This document shows, in pieces, positions 1 to 6,311 of a DNA stretch of 64,000 nucleotides (position 1 is the first letter of the stretch; each line of letters begins with the position of its first letter). A program made the translations under genes and the position numbers. The notes below the pieces were generated by a model. It did no database searches. It saw only the letters and a list, made by a program, of their open reading frames with translations, and was not told the origin of the DNA. The stretch lies in NCBI GenBank assembly GCA_030696345.1, contig JAUYSK010000019.1, positions 277,926 through 341,925 on the forward strand, written 5' to 3'. Origin of the DNA: Azonexus sp. (lineage in GTDB: Bacteria; Pseudomonadota; Gammaproteobacteria; Burkholderiales; Rhodocyclaceae).

Positions 1-1
1 T

Positions 2-460
2 TTCGAAATTCTCACTTGGGTTACTTTTGCGGTTGCCATGGTCATCGCACCTGTCGCGTGGTTTCGGATGGTGCGCGCGAAGACCCGCCCCGCCTACTGG
101 AAGAACATTGCCCTGTTCGTCGGCCCCATCTTGCTGGTCTTCCTTTTTGCCAATGCCGCGGGTTTAATGCCGGAGGCTCCAACACCTCCAGCTCCGCCAA
201 GCCCGCAAGATGTTTTGGGGGAAATGCCAACTAGCCAAATCGTCTTGCTTGCTCTGGTTGCTGCACTCTGGATTGGTGGAGGAAATCTGCTGTTCCACTT
301 TCATAATCGCCGCCTCGGAAAAAAGTGGTGGCAGGCCATGAACCCCTTCAATCCACCATTCAAAGATTTCAACACTCGGGAGTGGTTAATTCTCGTCGCT
401 CTGGCCATTGTCTCGCTTGGCCTCATGGCGCTTGCCATTTCTGTCGGCCTGCCCGCATAG
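2..460 (+). CDS. Hypothetical membrane protein, 5' end outside window
   Basis: The reading frame is open from the left edge, and an ATG at 38 is internal to a hydrophobic segment, so the true start is probably left of the window. About 152 residues are visible. There are three or four hydrophobic segments: one at the open edge, one around VGPILLVFLFANAAG, one around IVLLALVAALWIGGG and one near the C-terminus. A proline-rich linker (PEAPTPPAPPSP) and a basic, aromatic stretch (RRLGKKWWQAMNPFNPPF) lie between them. The gene ends nine bases before attC 469-540, so it is a cassette gene. No family is recognised. Confidence 0.7.
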   Translation, partial: FEILTWVTFAVAMVIAPVAWFRMVRAKTRPAYWKNIALFVGPILLVFLFANAAGLMPEAPTPPAPPSPQDVLGEMPTSQIVLLALVAALWIGGGNLLFHFHNRRLGKKWWQAMNPFNPPFKDFNTREWLILVALAIVSLGLMALAISVGLPA

Positions 461-468
461 CCCATGAC

Positions 469-540
469 GCCCAACATCACAATCCACCGGACCTACGGCA
501 AGCTGCGCTTGCCTGCGTCCGGTGATTTTCAACGTTGGGC
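469..540 (+). other. attC: attC site 1 (type A, 72 nt)
   Basis: Outer cores GCCCAAC (469-475) and GTTGGGC (534-540) flank an imperfect palindrome whose inner arms are CACCGGAC and GTCCGGTG, with a central GCAAGCTGCGCTTGC hairpin. It is nearly identical to the sites at 1803 and 4987. Confidence 0.93.
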
Positions 541-555
541 GGCAAAGAGGCATCC

Positions 556-912
556 ATGATCTACGATCCCTTGTCAGATGTTGTTGACGAGCCTCTATCT
601 ATTTCGCCCGAGACAGTTCACCAACTCAACGCCTTCCGAGCGTCTGAGAAGTTCGCTGATCTTCCGGGTACAGATACAGCAGAAGAACAAGCGCGCCTAT
701 CTGCGATTTTCAATGAGCTACTCGATTGCCTAATTGCAGGAATACTCGAAAACCCAAGCAAGCTTTGGGTTATGCGCCAGTTTCAACCTTCGCTTGACGC
801 TGTGCGCATGGAGGACACAGAAGGTAGAGATCATTTCGGCATCCATCTTGAGCAAGTCATGGACATTCTGCACATCGAGAGTTCTGACGGGTTGCTGGGT
901 TTTTATCTATGA
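556..912 (+). CDS. DUF4844-like small protein (cassette gene)
   Basis: A 118-residue soluble, acidic protein. The ATG at 556 is preferred over a TTG at 535 because the latter lies inside attC 1. The C-terminal half (QFQPSLDAVRMEDTEGRD then EQVMDILHIESSDGLLGF) resembles what I remember of the DUF4844 family, where a DTE-R run is followed by MDI-G-ESSDGLLN. Function is unknown. It has no signal peptide or membrane segment. It stands alone in its cassette, with attC 2 beginning ten bases after the stop codon. Family assignment is from memory of the motif and is moderate. Confidence 0.75.
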   Translation: MIYDPLSDVVDEPLSISPETVHQLNAFRASEKFADLPGTDTAEEQARLSAIFNELLDCLIAGILENPSKLWVMRQFQPSLDAVRMEDTEGRDHFGIHLEQVMDILHIESSDGLLGFYL

Positions 913-922
913 ACGTATTGCC

Positions 923-994
923 GCCCAACAATGCGCTCCAGCCGACCGTCAGCCAGCTACGCTGTCTTCCGTCGGTTGAGTTAGCACGTTGGGC
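923..994 (+). other. attC: attC site 2 (type B, 72 nt)
   Basis: GCCCAAC at 923-929 and GTTGGGC at 988-994. The inner arms CAGCCGACCGTC and GTCGGTTGAG pair imperfectly. The same type occurs at 1255 and 5822. Confidence 0.9.
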
Positions 995-1005
995 CATTCA
1001 AAACC

Positions 1006-1212
1006 ATGCTTGAAGCACTTTTTGAACTCGTCGCCCGCTTCGTGGTTGAGTTCTTGTTCTATACGGTTTTCTATGGCATTGGCTGGGCCATGCTCAAGAC
1101 AGTTACGCTTGGGCGCTATCCGCCGCCTCAACCCGCAAAGCACAACGAAGAACTCGTTGCTCTATTTCCGATTGCAACCCTCTTCGTCGGGCTTACGCTC
1201 GCGTTTTCATAA
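1006..1212 (+). CDS. Small hypothetical membrane protein (cassette gene)
   Basis: A 68-residue protein starting at ATG 1006, eleven bases after the attC 2 core. One long hydrophobic segment covers about residues 5-30 (FELVARFVVEFLFYTVFYGI) and a second covers the last 18 residues (VALFPIATLFVGLTLAFS). A short basic, proline-containing loop (RYPPPQPAKHN) separates them. It is probably an inner-membrane protein with two helices. No family is recognised. It ends 42 bases before attC 3. The intervening stretch holds nothing I can identify. Confidence 0.6.
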   Translation: MLEALFELVARFVVEFLFYTVFYGIGWAMLKTVTLGRYPPPQPAKHNEELVALFPIATLFVGLTLAFS

Positions 1213-1254
1213 TTCGGTAGTCCGCATGAATATATTCGCGCTCACGTTTCTGTT

Positions 1255-1326
1255 GCCCAACAATCCGCTCCAGCCGATCGTCAGCCAGCTTCGCTGCCTG
1301 CCGCCGGCTGAGCTTCCACGTTGGGC
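1255..1326 (+). other. attC: attC site 3 (type B, 72 nt)
   Basis: GCCCAAC at 1255-1261 and GTTGGGC at 1320-1326, with inner arms GCCGATCGTCAGCCAGC and GCTGCCTGCCGCCGGCTG. It closely matches site 2. Confidence 0.9.
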
Positions 1327-1336
1327 GTCATAAACC

Positions 1337-1798
1337 ATGGGCTATCACGTCACGATCCTCCGCACAGACCAAGGAAAACAGCTTCCTATCTCCTTGGAGG
1401 AAGCCGTTTCGGTCACAAGCAGCATTGATGGGTGGTGCTATATCGAATCGCCACCGACTTTCGAGTTCCATGGCAAAGAGGACTCATGCACGCTGTGGTA
1501 TCAACACGGTGAACTCTGGACGAAAAACCCAGAAGAATGGCAGCTTGGCGTGATGGTCGACTTGGCCAAGCGCCTCAACGCGAGAGTGCGCGGCGATGAA
1601 TGGGAAACGTACGACGAAACTGGTAATGCCTTTCAGCACCCCGATGACATCCCCCTCCGTAAAGAAGGCGAGGCTCGATCCACCGAGCTTTTAGCCAAGT
1701 CAATGCAAGAGCAGCGGTTTTTTCGGAACGCAATTGTCGCGTTCTTTGTTGTCCTTGGTGTTGTCGGTTTCATCATTGGCAAATGGTTTGAGTCGTAG
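1337..1798 (+). CDS. Hypothetical protein with C-terminal membrane anchor (cassette gene)
   Basis: A 153-residue protein from ATG 1337. Residues 1 to about 130 are soluble and rich in aromatic residues and Glu/Asp, with a repeated tryptophan pattern (GWCYIE, TLWYQHGELW, EEWQLGVMVDLAKRLNARVRGDEWETY). A single C-terminal hydrophobic segment (AIVAFFVVLGVVGFIIGKW) would tail-anchor it in the inner membrane with the soluble part in the cytoplasm. No family is recognised. The stop codon is four bases before attC 4. Confidence 0.7.
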   Translation: MGYHVTILRTDQGKQLPISLEEAVSVTSSIDGWCYIESPPTFEFHGKEDSCTLWYQHGELWTKNPEEWQLGVMVDLAKRLNARVRGDEWETYDETGNAFQHPDDIPLRKEGEARSTELLAKSMQEQRFFRNAIVAFFVVLGVVGFIIGKWFES

Positions 1799-1802
1799 TG
1801 AC

Positions 1803-1874
1803 GCCCAACATCACAATCCACCGGACCTCCGGCAAGCTGCGCTTGCCTCCGTCCGGTGATTTTCAACGTTAGCC
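1803..1874 (+). other. attC: attC site 4 (type A, 72 nt)
   Basis: GCCCAAC at 1803-1809 and GTTAGCC at 1868-1874. It is almost identical to site 1 except for its last core bases, which belong to the next cassette. Confidence 0.92.
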
Positions 1875-1900
1875 AACTCATCTCTCAACACGGAGCACAA

Positions 1901-2209
1901 ATGAATATTGCGAATCAACTTGAAGGCAATCGGATCGCAAAAGAAGTGACAGCACAACATCAGGCGCTTGAATTGATAAGCGCTCGTTCACCAAATTTCT
2001 CCCAATGGCACTACGGACTGACAATCGTTGTAGGCTGCTGTTTAGGGGTACTCAATACCTACGCAGGGGAACATGCTCAACTTCTTGCGGGTATTTTGGC
2101 GGGAACAGGATTTTCTCTGGGCGTGGTGGCATTTCAACAGTGCATCATCCTTCGCCGCCGCCTTGACGCAGCAATTGTCCTGCTGCTCAAAAATGCAAAC
2201 CGCGGCTAA
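1901..2209 (+). CDS. Hypothetical two-helix membrane protein (cassette gene)
   Basis: A 102-residue protein. ATG 1901 is chosen because an in-frame ATG at 1856 lies inside attC 4. An N-terminal charged, helical region (NQLEGNRIAKEVTAQHQALELI) is followed by two adjacent hydrophobic segments (YGLTIVVGCCLGVLNTY and AQLLAGILAGTGFSLGVVAF) and a basic C-terminal tail. The TAA stop lies inside the first core of attC 5. No family is recognised. Confidence 0.65.
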   Translation: MNIANQLEGNRIAKEVTAQHQALELISARSPNFSQWHYGLTIVVGCCLGVLNTYAGEHAQLLAGILAGTGFSLGVVAFQQCIILRRRLDAAIVLLLKNANRG

Positions 2210-2299
2210 CAAACGCTTCGAGCCGACCGCCCAAAAGCTACGCTTTTGGGTTCCCTCCGCGCTACGCGCTCCGGCATCGGCTCAAGCTGAACGTTAGCC
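2204..2299 (+). other. attC: attC site 5 (type D, 96 nt)
   Basis: GGCTAAC at 2204-2210 and GTTAGCC at 2293-2299. A central AAAAGCTACGCTTTT hairpin and an outer GAGCCGACCG / CGGCATCGGCTC pairing are visible. The same type occurs at 6195. Confidence 0.9.
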
Positions 2300-2302
2300 G
2301 CC

Positions 2303-2680
2303 ATGAATAGCCTCTCCCGTTTTGTTTCAGTTGCCACGCTATGCCTTCTGCTTGCCGGGTGTTACGAAACATTCTCGCCTATCAAATCGGCGAACATTAC
2401 TCAGTGGCAGGGCGGCAAACCACAAGGTGCCGCTCAGCAACTCACACCGGATCAAGTGGAAAAGCTGTCAGCTTGGCTACAAAACCATCGTTGGGGTTGG
2501 CATCCCGTAATTGCTACCTATCTCCCAGCAACACTATTGTCGGTTAAACATTCTGACGGCACAGCTACATTCGCCAACCTCATGCAAAAGGTCCTCATTG
2601 TTGGCCAAAATCAGCGCAACCTCTCCGAGTCCGAGAGCCAAGAATTGCATTCAATTATTGGTCCGCAAAATGGCGGCTAA
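2303..2680 (+). CDS. Predicted lipoprotein (cassette gene)
   Basis: A 125-residue protein from ATG 2303, three bases after the attC 5 core. It has a classical type II signal: hydrophobic run VSVATLCLLLAG followed by cysteine (lipobox LLAGC, Cys20), so it is probably lipid-modified and exported to the periplasmic face of a membrane. The mature part has a short NWQ-rich region (LQNHRWGWHPVIATYLPATLL) and no recognised domain. The TAA stop is supplied by the first core of attC 6. Lipoprotein status is firm, but function is unknown. Confidence 0.75.
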   Translation: MNSLSRFVSVATLCLLLAGCYETFSPIKSANITQWQGGKPQGAAQQLTPDQVEKLSAWLQNHRWGWHPVIATYLPATLLSVKHSDGTATFANLMQKVLIVGQNQRNLSESESQELHSIIGPQNGG

Positions 2681-2764
2681 CACTGCGGTCAAAGCCGCTC
2701 CCTCCGGTCGCTGGACGCTGCGCGATAAACCGCCGCGCAGCGCCCTTTACCTACAACGTTAGCG
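2675..2764 (+). other. attC: attC site 6 (type C, 90 nt)
   Basis: GGCTAAC at 2675-2681 and GTTAGCG at 2758-2764. The inner body GCTCCCTCCGGTCGCTGGAC followed by GCTGCGCG and CGCGCAGC arms is shared with sites 7, 8, 9 and 11. Confidence 0.9.
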
Positions 2765-2778
2765 CTCAAGGAGAGCCC

Positions 2779-3210
2779 ATGTCCAACACGCAGTTCGCCT
2801 TTCTAAAGAAGTCACAGGTTCCGAGCGGAGCGGCGCTTCAAGCATCAATCGACGCGCTCGGCTTCGACTTGAAACTCGATCCCACTCTCAACCTTCTAGA
2901 AGACTCTGGCTTTTCGCCATGTGTATTGGCAGGAATCTCTGATGTCGGGTTCGAATTGTTCACAGAACCAGCCAAGGACGTCATTGGCGACAACGACGAA
3001 TTCCTAGAGACAATCGGGGATAGTGACTTGGCCGTAAGCATGATTTGGCGTGGCAGCATGAAGGACTGCGCATCCGTGCTAATCGTTAGTTGCGCGCTGG
3101 CAAAAGACTTCGGTGCGGTCATTTCATACGAAGGAGAACCTCCTGAGCCGTTCGAAAATCTGCTCGAGGCTACACGTGAAGCCATTGCCGAAGCCAAGAA
3201 AGAGCGCTAA
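2779..3210 (+). CDS. Hypothetical soluble protein (cassette gene)
   Basis: A 143-residue protein from ATG 2779, with AAGGAGAG centred about nine bases upstream as ribosome-binding site. It is acidic, with no signal peptide or membrane segment. Features are an N-terminal KKSQVPSG segment, a central DVGFELFTEPAKDVIGDNDE stretch and a C-terminal Glu/Ala/Lys-rich helix. It could be an immunity-type or regulatory protein, but I recognise no family. The TAA stop lies in the first core of attC 7. Confidence 0.7.
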   Translation: MSNTQFAFLKKSQVPSGAALQASIDALGFDLKLDPTLNLLEDSGFSPCVLAGISDVGFELFTEPAKDVIGDNDEFLETIGDSDLAVSMIWRGSMKDCASVLIVSCALAKDFGAVISYEGEPPEPFENLLEATREAIAEAKKER

Positions 3211-3294
3211 CAAATCGGTCAAGGCCGCTCCCTCCGGTCGCTGGACGCTGCGCGATAAAGCGCCGCGCAGCGCCCCTTACCTACAACGTTATGC
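3205..3294 (+). other. attC: attC site 7 (type C, 90 nt)
   Basis: CGCTAAC at 3205-3211 and GTTATGC at 3288-3294. The body is nearly the same as site 6. Confidence 0.9.
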
Positions 3295-3363
3295 ATAAAG
3301 AATTGGAAGCCCAAACGGAAAAGGATGGATGCGGACTCATCCCCCGCAAACAAACACCTTGGC

Positions 3364-3506
3364 CAAGGTTCCGTTTGGGTATCCCCGAGAGGTTCGCCAC
3401 CTCTCGGATTGGTGGTCAAGAGGGGCAATTCGTTACCGGACGCAAACCGGGCAAAGACCTCGTAGCCACCTACCAACGCCCGTCTAACGGCGGTTGTTGG
3501 CGCGTC
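3364..3506 (+). ncRNA. Candidate C4-type antisense RNA (phage P1/P4-like) in a cassette
   Basis: The cassette between attC 7 and attC 8 has no convincing long gene but is full of structure. There is a perfect 8-bp hairpin CCGAGAGG / CCTCTCGG (3385-3407, 7-nt loop). A segment CCGGGCAAAGACCTCG follows at about 3447-3462. Then comes a bulged hairpin with outer arms CCAAC (starting about 3472) and GTTGG (ending at 3500). This order and these conserved segments match my memory of C4 antisense RNA, which sits on the same transcript just upstream of the gene it represses in phages P1, P7 and P4. A structure-aware Rfam search would settle it. It would be unusual cargo for an integron. Confidence 0.55.
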
Positions 3507-3534
3507 AACAGCCGCTCCTTCACGGAGAAATCCC

Positions 3535-3624
3535 ATGTTGGAGTTCAAGCTGTCGGTGAGAATCACCGTAAAGCAACTCATCAAGCTCGGCAGAGTTTTG
3601 GTGGTTTTGTTGCTCATGGTGTAG
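3535..3624 (+). CDS. 29-residue hydrophobic micro-ORF downstream of the C4-like RNA
   Basis: ATG 3535 to TAG 3624 encodes 29 residues beginning MLEFKLSVRITVKQ and ending in a hydrophobic run (VLVVLLLMV). A GGAG ribosome-binding site sits at 3524-3527, seven bases before the ATG. That site can pair with CTCC at 3515-3518 across a 5-nt loop, so translation could be gated. Position and spacing fit the target gene of a C4-type antisense RNA, but the product resembles no protein I know and may be a truncated remnant. Confidence 0.4.
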   Translation: MLEFKLSVRITVKQLIKLGRVLVVLLLMV

Positions 3625-3691
3625 CCACTCACCTTTCTGTGGCGGGTCGGGGCAAAAGCTCCGGCCCGTCCATAGTCATGTTGTGCGCCAT

Positions 3692-3778
3692 GCATAACCC
3701 GGCGCTCAACCCCGCTCCCTTCGGTCGCTGGACGCTGCGCGATAAAGCCGCGCAGCGCCGGTTAGCTCTACGTTAGGC
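3692..3778 (+). other. attC: attC site 8 (type C, 87 nt)
   Basis: GCATAAC at 3692-3698 complements the left cassette boundary GTTATGC at 3288, and GTTAGGC closes the site at 3772-3778. The body shares the GGTCGCTGGACGCTGCGCG segment with sites 6, 7 and 9. Confidence 0.9.
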
Positions 3779-3783
3779 CGCAC

Positions 3784-4287
3784 ATGCCAGGCACGAAGCA
3801 CTTCACCAGAATGCAATACAACGTCTCCCGTGGGCTGCGCGAGATCATTGCCCCGCGCCAGACAATGTCAAAGGCGGATTGGGCGCGCGTACTTCACGAA
3901 TTTGGAGGAATGTGCATCTTCTGTGGGAGCGAAGGAACGGCAGCAAATCGGGGAATCGTTCCTGATCACCTAATACCTGTCACCCAGTTCGGCGAGCTTG
4001 TACTTGGAAACACTGTGCCGGCCTGCCAGACGTGCAACGACTCGCGCGGGGAGAAAGCATGGCGTCCATTCCTCCGTACGAGATTTCCAGGCGATGCCGA
4101 TGCCCAGATTGCCAGCGTTGAAAGGCATCTCGCGAAACACCAATATCACCCGGCGTCTCTGGAAGGAGCGCTTTCAGCCGAGGAGAGGGAGACCTACCTC
4201 GCGCTGGTAGAAGAGTGGGAGATCATGCTTGCAAAGGCAAAGGCTCTTCATAGCGCAGCAGAGAGGCGGAGAAAGAGTGCGGCCTAA
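3784..4287 (+). CDS. HNH endonuclease-family protein (cassette gene)
   Basis: A 167-residue soluble protein from ATG 3784. The nuclease motif is easy to see: CIFCGSEG (first Cys pair, residues about 41-44), then VPDHLIPVTQFGE with the catalytic-type DH, then LGNTVPACQTCNDSRG with the Asn and second Cys pair that hold a structural zinc. This CxxC...DH...N...CxxC arrangement is typical of HNH nucleases linked to defence, restriction or mobile elements. The N-terminal 35 residues and a helical C-terminus (ERETYLALVEEWEIMLAKAKA) flank the domain. A substrate cannot be predicted. The TAA stop lies in the first core of attC 9. Confidence 0.88.
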   Translation: MPGTKHFTRMQYNVSRGLREIIAPRQTMSKADWARVLHEFGGMCIFCGSEGTAANRGIVPDHLIPVTQFGELVLGNTVPACQTCNDSRGEKAWRPFLRTRFPGDADAQIASVERHLAKHQYHPASLEGALSAEERETYLALVEEWEIMLAKAKALHSAAERRRKSAA

Positions 4288-4371
4288 CATTCCGGTCAAG
4301 GCCGCTCCCTCCGGTCGCTGGACGCTGCGCGATAAAGCTCCGCGCAGCGCCCCTTACCTGCAACGTTAGGC
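4282..4371 (+). other. attC: attC site 9 (type C, 90 nt)
   Basis: GCCTAAC at 4282-4288 and GTTAGGC at 4365-4371, with the shared type C body. Confidence 0.91.
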
Positions 4372-4389
4372 TGCAGAGAAAGTAATTCG

Positions 4390-4992
4390 GTGAGTTATCA
4401 AAGAGACAATGAACTGCGTCGCAGGATAAATGCATTCCTGCAGAATGCTTTTTCGCTACCCGAGAGTGACTATTATTCGAAACTCGATTTGCAGAAGCTG
4501 TTATCACTGAAGTCGGCGCTGTCGGACATCAATAACGCACTAACAATGCGGCTCACGCTGGGCTTCTTGGATTGGGCTGCAATTGCTCTTTCGTTCGATG
4601 CTGAATCGATCAATAAAATCCGTGCTTCTGTATTGGGTGCAAAGCCGAGCAGCAATGGCTACGACATCTACTGTGCTGGGCCGTTGCCTTTTATTGCCGA
4701 GGTGAAATGCAATATTCCTGTAAACGGTGGCGCCAAGTACGGTGCCGCTCAACGTATCGGTATCGAGAAGGATATCGATGCCCTATTGCACGGCAAGAGC
4801 AAAGCGTCATCGGTTGAGTCGCATTGTTTGAAGTTTATGGTTTTCATAGACCTTCCTGAAGTTCGCGCGGCAAATGCACACCTTTTTTCCTCAAATGCTA
4901 TGTCGTCAAAAGCGTTTCGGTTCATTGAAACAGATGAGGTGCCAAATGATTCAAATATCGTCTATGGGGTCTATGCCGCACTTGCAGCCTAA
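4390..4992 (+). CDS. PD-(D/E)XK nuclease-like hypothetical protein (cassette gene)
   Basis: A 200-residue protein with a GTG start at 4390, since no ATG is available before the conserved region. The sequence NGYDIYCAGPLPFIAEVKC puts Asp92 twelve residues before Glu104-Val-Lys106. This is the D...ExK spacing of the PD-(D/E)XK fold used by restriction enzymes, and a nearby KDID and a Gln (QRIGIEKDI) could complete the active site. An N-terminal helical part precedes it. There is no signal peptide. A restriction- or defence-type nuclease is the best guess, based on motif only. The stop codon lies in the first core of attC 10. Confidence 0.65.
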   Translation: MSYQRDNELRRRINAFLQNAFSLPESDYYSKLDLQKLLSLKSALSDINNALTMRLTLGFLDWAAIALSFDAESINKIRASVLGAKPSSNGYDIYCAGPLPFIAEVKCNIPVNGGAKYGAAQRIGIEKDIDALLHGKSKASSVESHCLKFMVFIDLPEVRAANAHLFSSNAMSSKAFRFIETDEVPNDSNIVYGVYAALAA

Positions 4993-5058
4993 CATCACAA
5001 TCCACCGGACCTCCGGCAAGCTGCGCTTGCCTGCGTCCGGTGATTTTCAACGTTAGGC
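4987..5058 (+). other. attC: attC site 10 (type A, 72 nt)
   Basis: GCCTAAC at 4987-4993 and GTTAGGC at 5052-5058. The body is the same as sites 1 and 4. Confidence 0.92.
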
Positions 5059-5075
5059 CTCGGAGTCCACCCTAC

Positions 5076-5252
5076 ATGACATTCATCGCCTTGCTCTTTG
5101 CAACAGCATGCGTTTGGGCGCTGGTTGCCGGCCGAGCCGCATGGCTTCACACAACAGTTTCTCGACGAGATCAGCCACTTCGGTACTGGCTCAGCGTGGC
5201 AGTCTGCGCCGGCATGGCACTGTGCCTTTTCACATTTGGCCCCGTTCGCTAG
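5076..5252 (+). CDS. Small hypothetical membrane protein (cassette gene)
   Basis: A 58-residue protein. ATG 5076 is chosen because an in-frame ATG at 5040 is inside attC 10. Two hydrophobic segments (FIALLFATACVWALVAG and WLSVAVCAGMALCLFTFG) are joined by a basic loop (HTTVSRRDQPLRY), indicating a two-helix inner-membrane protein. No family is recognised. Confidence 0.55.
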   Translation: MTFIALLFATACVWALVAGRAAWLHTTVSRRDQPLRYWLSVAVCAGMALCLFTFGPVR

Positions 5253-5462
5253 GCCCTTGATTAAAGACGCCTGCGTCATCGCAAACAACAATGAGCCCGC
5301 ATGCAATAGTCTGCTCTACCACCAGCCACCCTCATTCGCGTCATCAACTTCCGCGCAGGCACCCTGAGGTCAACCAAAATGGTCCCACGCCAAACCACTT
5401 ACCAAAGGGCCGAAGTCACGGGCATCCCCAACACCCGACTCAGCCGCAGGCACGCACCGAGG
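5253..5462 (+). other. Gene-poor tail of cassette 11
   Basis: About 210 bases between the preceding stop codon and the next attC. Open frames here are short, lack ribosome-binding sites and have unnatural composition. No RNA family, repeat or terminator is recognised. The cassette may have lost a second gene. Confidence 0.4.
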
Positions 5463-5550
5463 CCTAAACACTCGCTCAACCTCGCTCCCTCCGGTCGCTG
5501 GACGCTGCGCGACAAAGCGCCGTTCAGCGCCGTTTTGCTCTACGTTAGGT
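5463..5550 (+). other. attC: attC site 11 (type C, first core altered)
   Basis: It starts with CCTAAAC instead of the expected CCTAAC (one extra A) and ends with GTTAGGT at 5544-5550. The body is the type C GGTCGCTGGACGCTGCGCG followed by a mutated second arm. Confidence 0.82.
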
Positions 5551-5557
5551 AGTCAGC

Positions 5558-5827
5558 ATGCTATTGCGCTGCCCTTGTTGTTCCGGTTTTCTTCTTCCCC
5601 TCAAGGCGATGTTCAGCGGCTCTGCTGGCCGCACTGAATGCAATGCCTGCAAATCAAAGTTGGTAATTTCACGCCCCTCATGGGTGACAGGTCTAATCAT
5701 TGTCAGTGGGCTGGCAACATATAAATTCATCAACGCTTATGACAGCATCGCAATTCCAGTTGCCTGCTCACTCATCGTTGCTGCTGTTGTCGACATTTGT
5801 TTTTCGAAACTTGCCGTCAATTCCTAA
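5558..5827 (+). CDS. Zinc-ribbon membrane protein (cassette gene)
   Basis: An 89-residue protein from ATG 5558, seven bases after the attC 11 core. An N-terminal treble-clef or zinc-ribbon is suggested by CPCC at residues 5-8 and CNAC near residue 28. Two hydrophobic segments follow (WVTGLIIVSGLATY and AIPVACSLIVAAVVDICF). This layout, a cytoplasmic metal-binding knuckle fixed to two helices, recurs in small uncharacterised proteobacterial proteins. Function is unknown. The TAA stop overlaps the first core of the next attC. Confidence 0.68.
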   Translation: MLLRCPCCSGFLLPLKAMFSGSAGRTECNACKSKLVISRPSWVTGLIIVSGLATYKFINAYDSIAIPVACSLIVAAVVDICFSKLAVNS

Positions 5828-5893
5828 CCTCCCGCTCCAGCCGACCATCAAAAAGCCACGCTTTATGCCGTCGTCTGAGCTTTCACGATGGGC
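5822..5893 (+). other. attC: attC site 12 (type B, degenerate core)
   Basis: The first core is TCCTAAC (5822-5828). The last core reads GATGGGC (5887-5893) where GTTGGGC is expected, so the strictly conserved GTT is broken and recombination here should be impaired. The inner arms CAGCCGACCATC and GTCGTCTGAG still match type B. Confidence 0.78.
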
Positions 5894-5896
5894 GTC

Positions 5897-6184
5897 ATGA
5901 AACCCATTCGCATACGTTCAGGTGCTCAGGAAACGCGTTGGTTTGTCCGCCTCCTTGCTGGGCTCTCAGTCCTCGCAGTTAGTGGCGCGGTTCTCGAGTG
6001 GCTAACACCTTCATCCCCTCCATTTGGAGGGCGTTTGGCATGGATAGTCGAAGCCGTCTTTGCACTCACGGGGTCACTGGGGCTAGTCGTCCTTTGGCTG
6101 CTGCTAGCGGTCGCGCTTGCCGCCACTGCGCGTTTCATCTGGCGCCATACCGCAAAAGTGCCCACCGATAGGTGGCTTTGGTGA
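5897..6184 (+). CDS. Hypothetical two-helix membrane protein (cassette gene)
   Basis: 95 residues from ATG 5897. An in-frame ATG at 5888 exists only because of the mutated attC core, so the later start is preferred. A basic N-terminus (KPIRIRSGAQETRW) is followed by two hydrophobic segments (LLAGLSVLAVSGAVLEWL and LTGSLGLVVLWLLLAVALAATARF) and a basic tail. It is probably an inner-membrane protein. No family is recognised. Confidence 0.62.
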   Translation: MKPIRIRSGAQETRWFVRLLAGLSVLAVSGAVLEWLTPSSPPFGGRLAWIVEAVFALTGSLGLVVLWLLLAVALAATARFIWRHTAKVPTDRWLW

Positions 6185-6194
6185 AAACCAGGCC

Positions 6195-6290
6195 GCCCAA
6201 CCCGGGAGTCGAGAGGGACAGCCAAAAAGCTACGCTTTTTGGTTCCCTCCGCGCTTCGCGCTCCGGCTGCCCCTCACTTCCACGTTGGCC
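6195..6290 (+). other. attC: attC site 13 (type D, 96 nt)
   Basis: GCCCAAC at 6195-6201 and GTTGGCC at 6284-6290, with a central CAAAAAGCTACGCTTTTTG hairpin. The GCCCAAC complements the unmutated form of the left boundary (GTTGGGC), showing that the GATGGGC change at 5887 is later. Confidence 0.9.
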
Positions 6291-6311
6291 CTCACTATTG
6301 GAGTTTTTCTT

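Noticed and set aside
3219..3776. Long open frames on both strands of cassette 8 (161 residues forward, 158 reverse)
   Set aside because: Both run through attC sequence at one or both ends. Their residues mirror the structured RNA-like region, and neither has a sensible start site outside attC.
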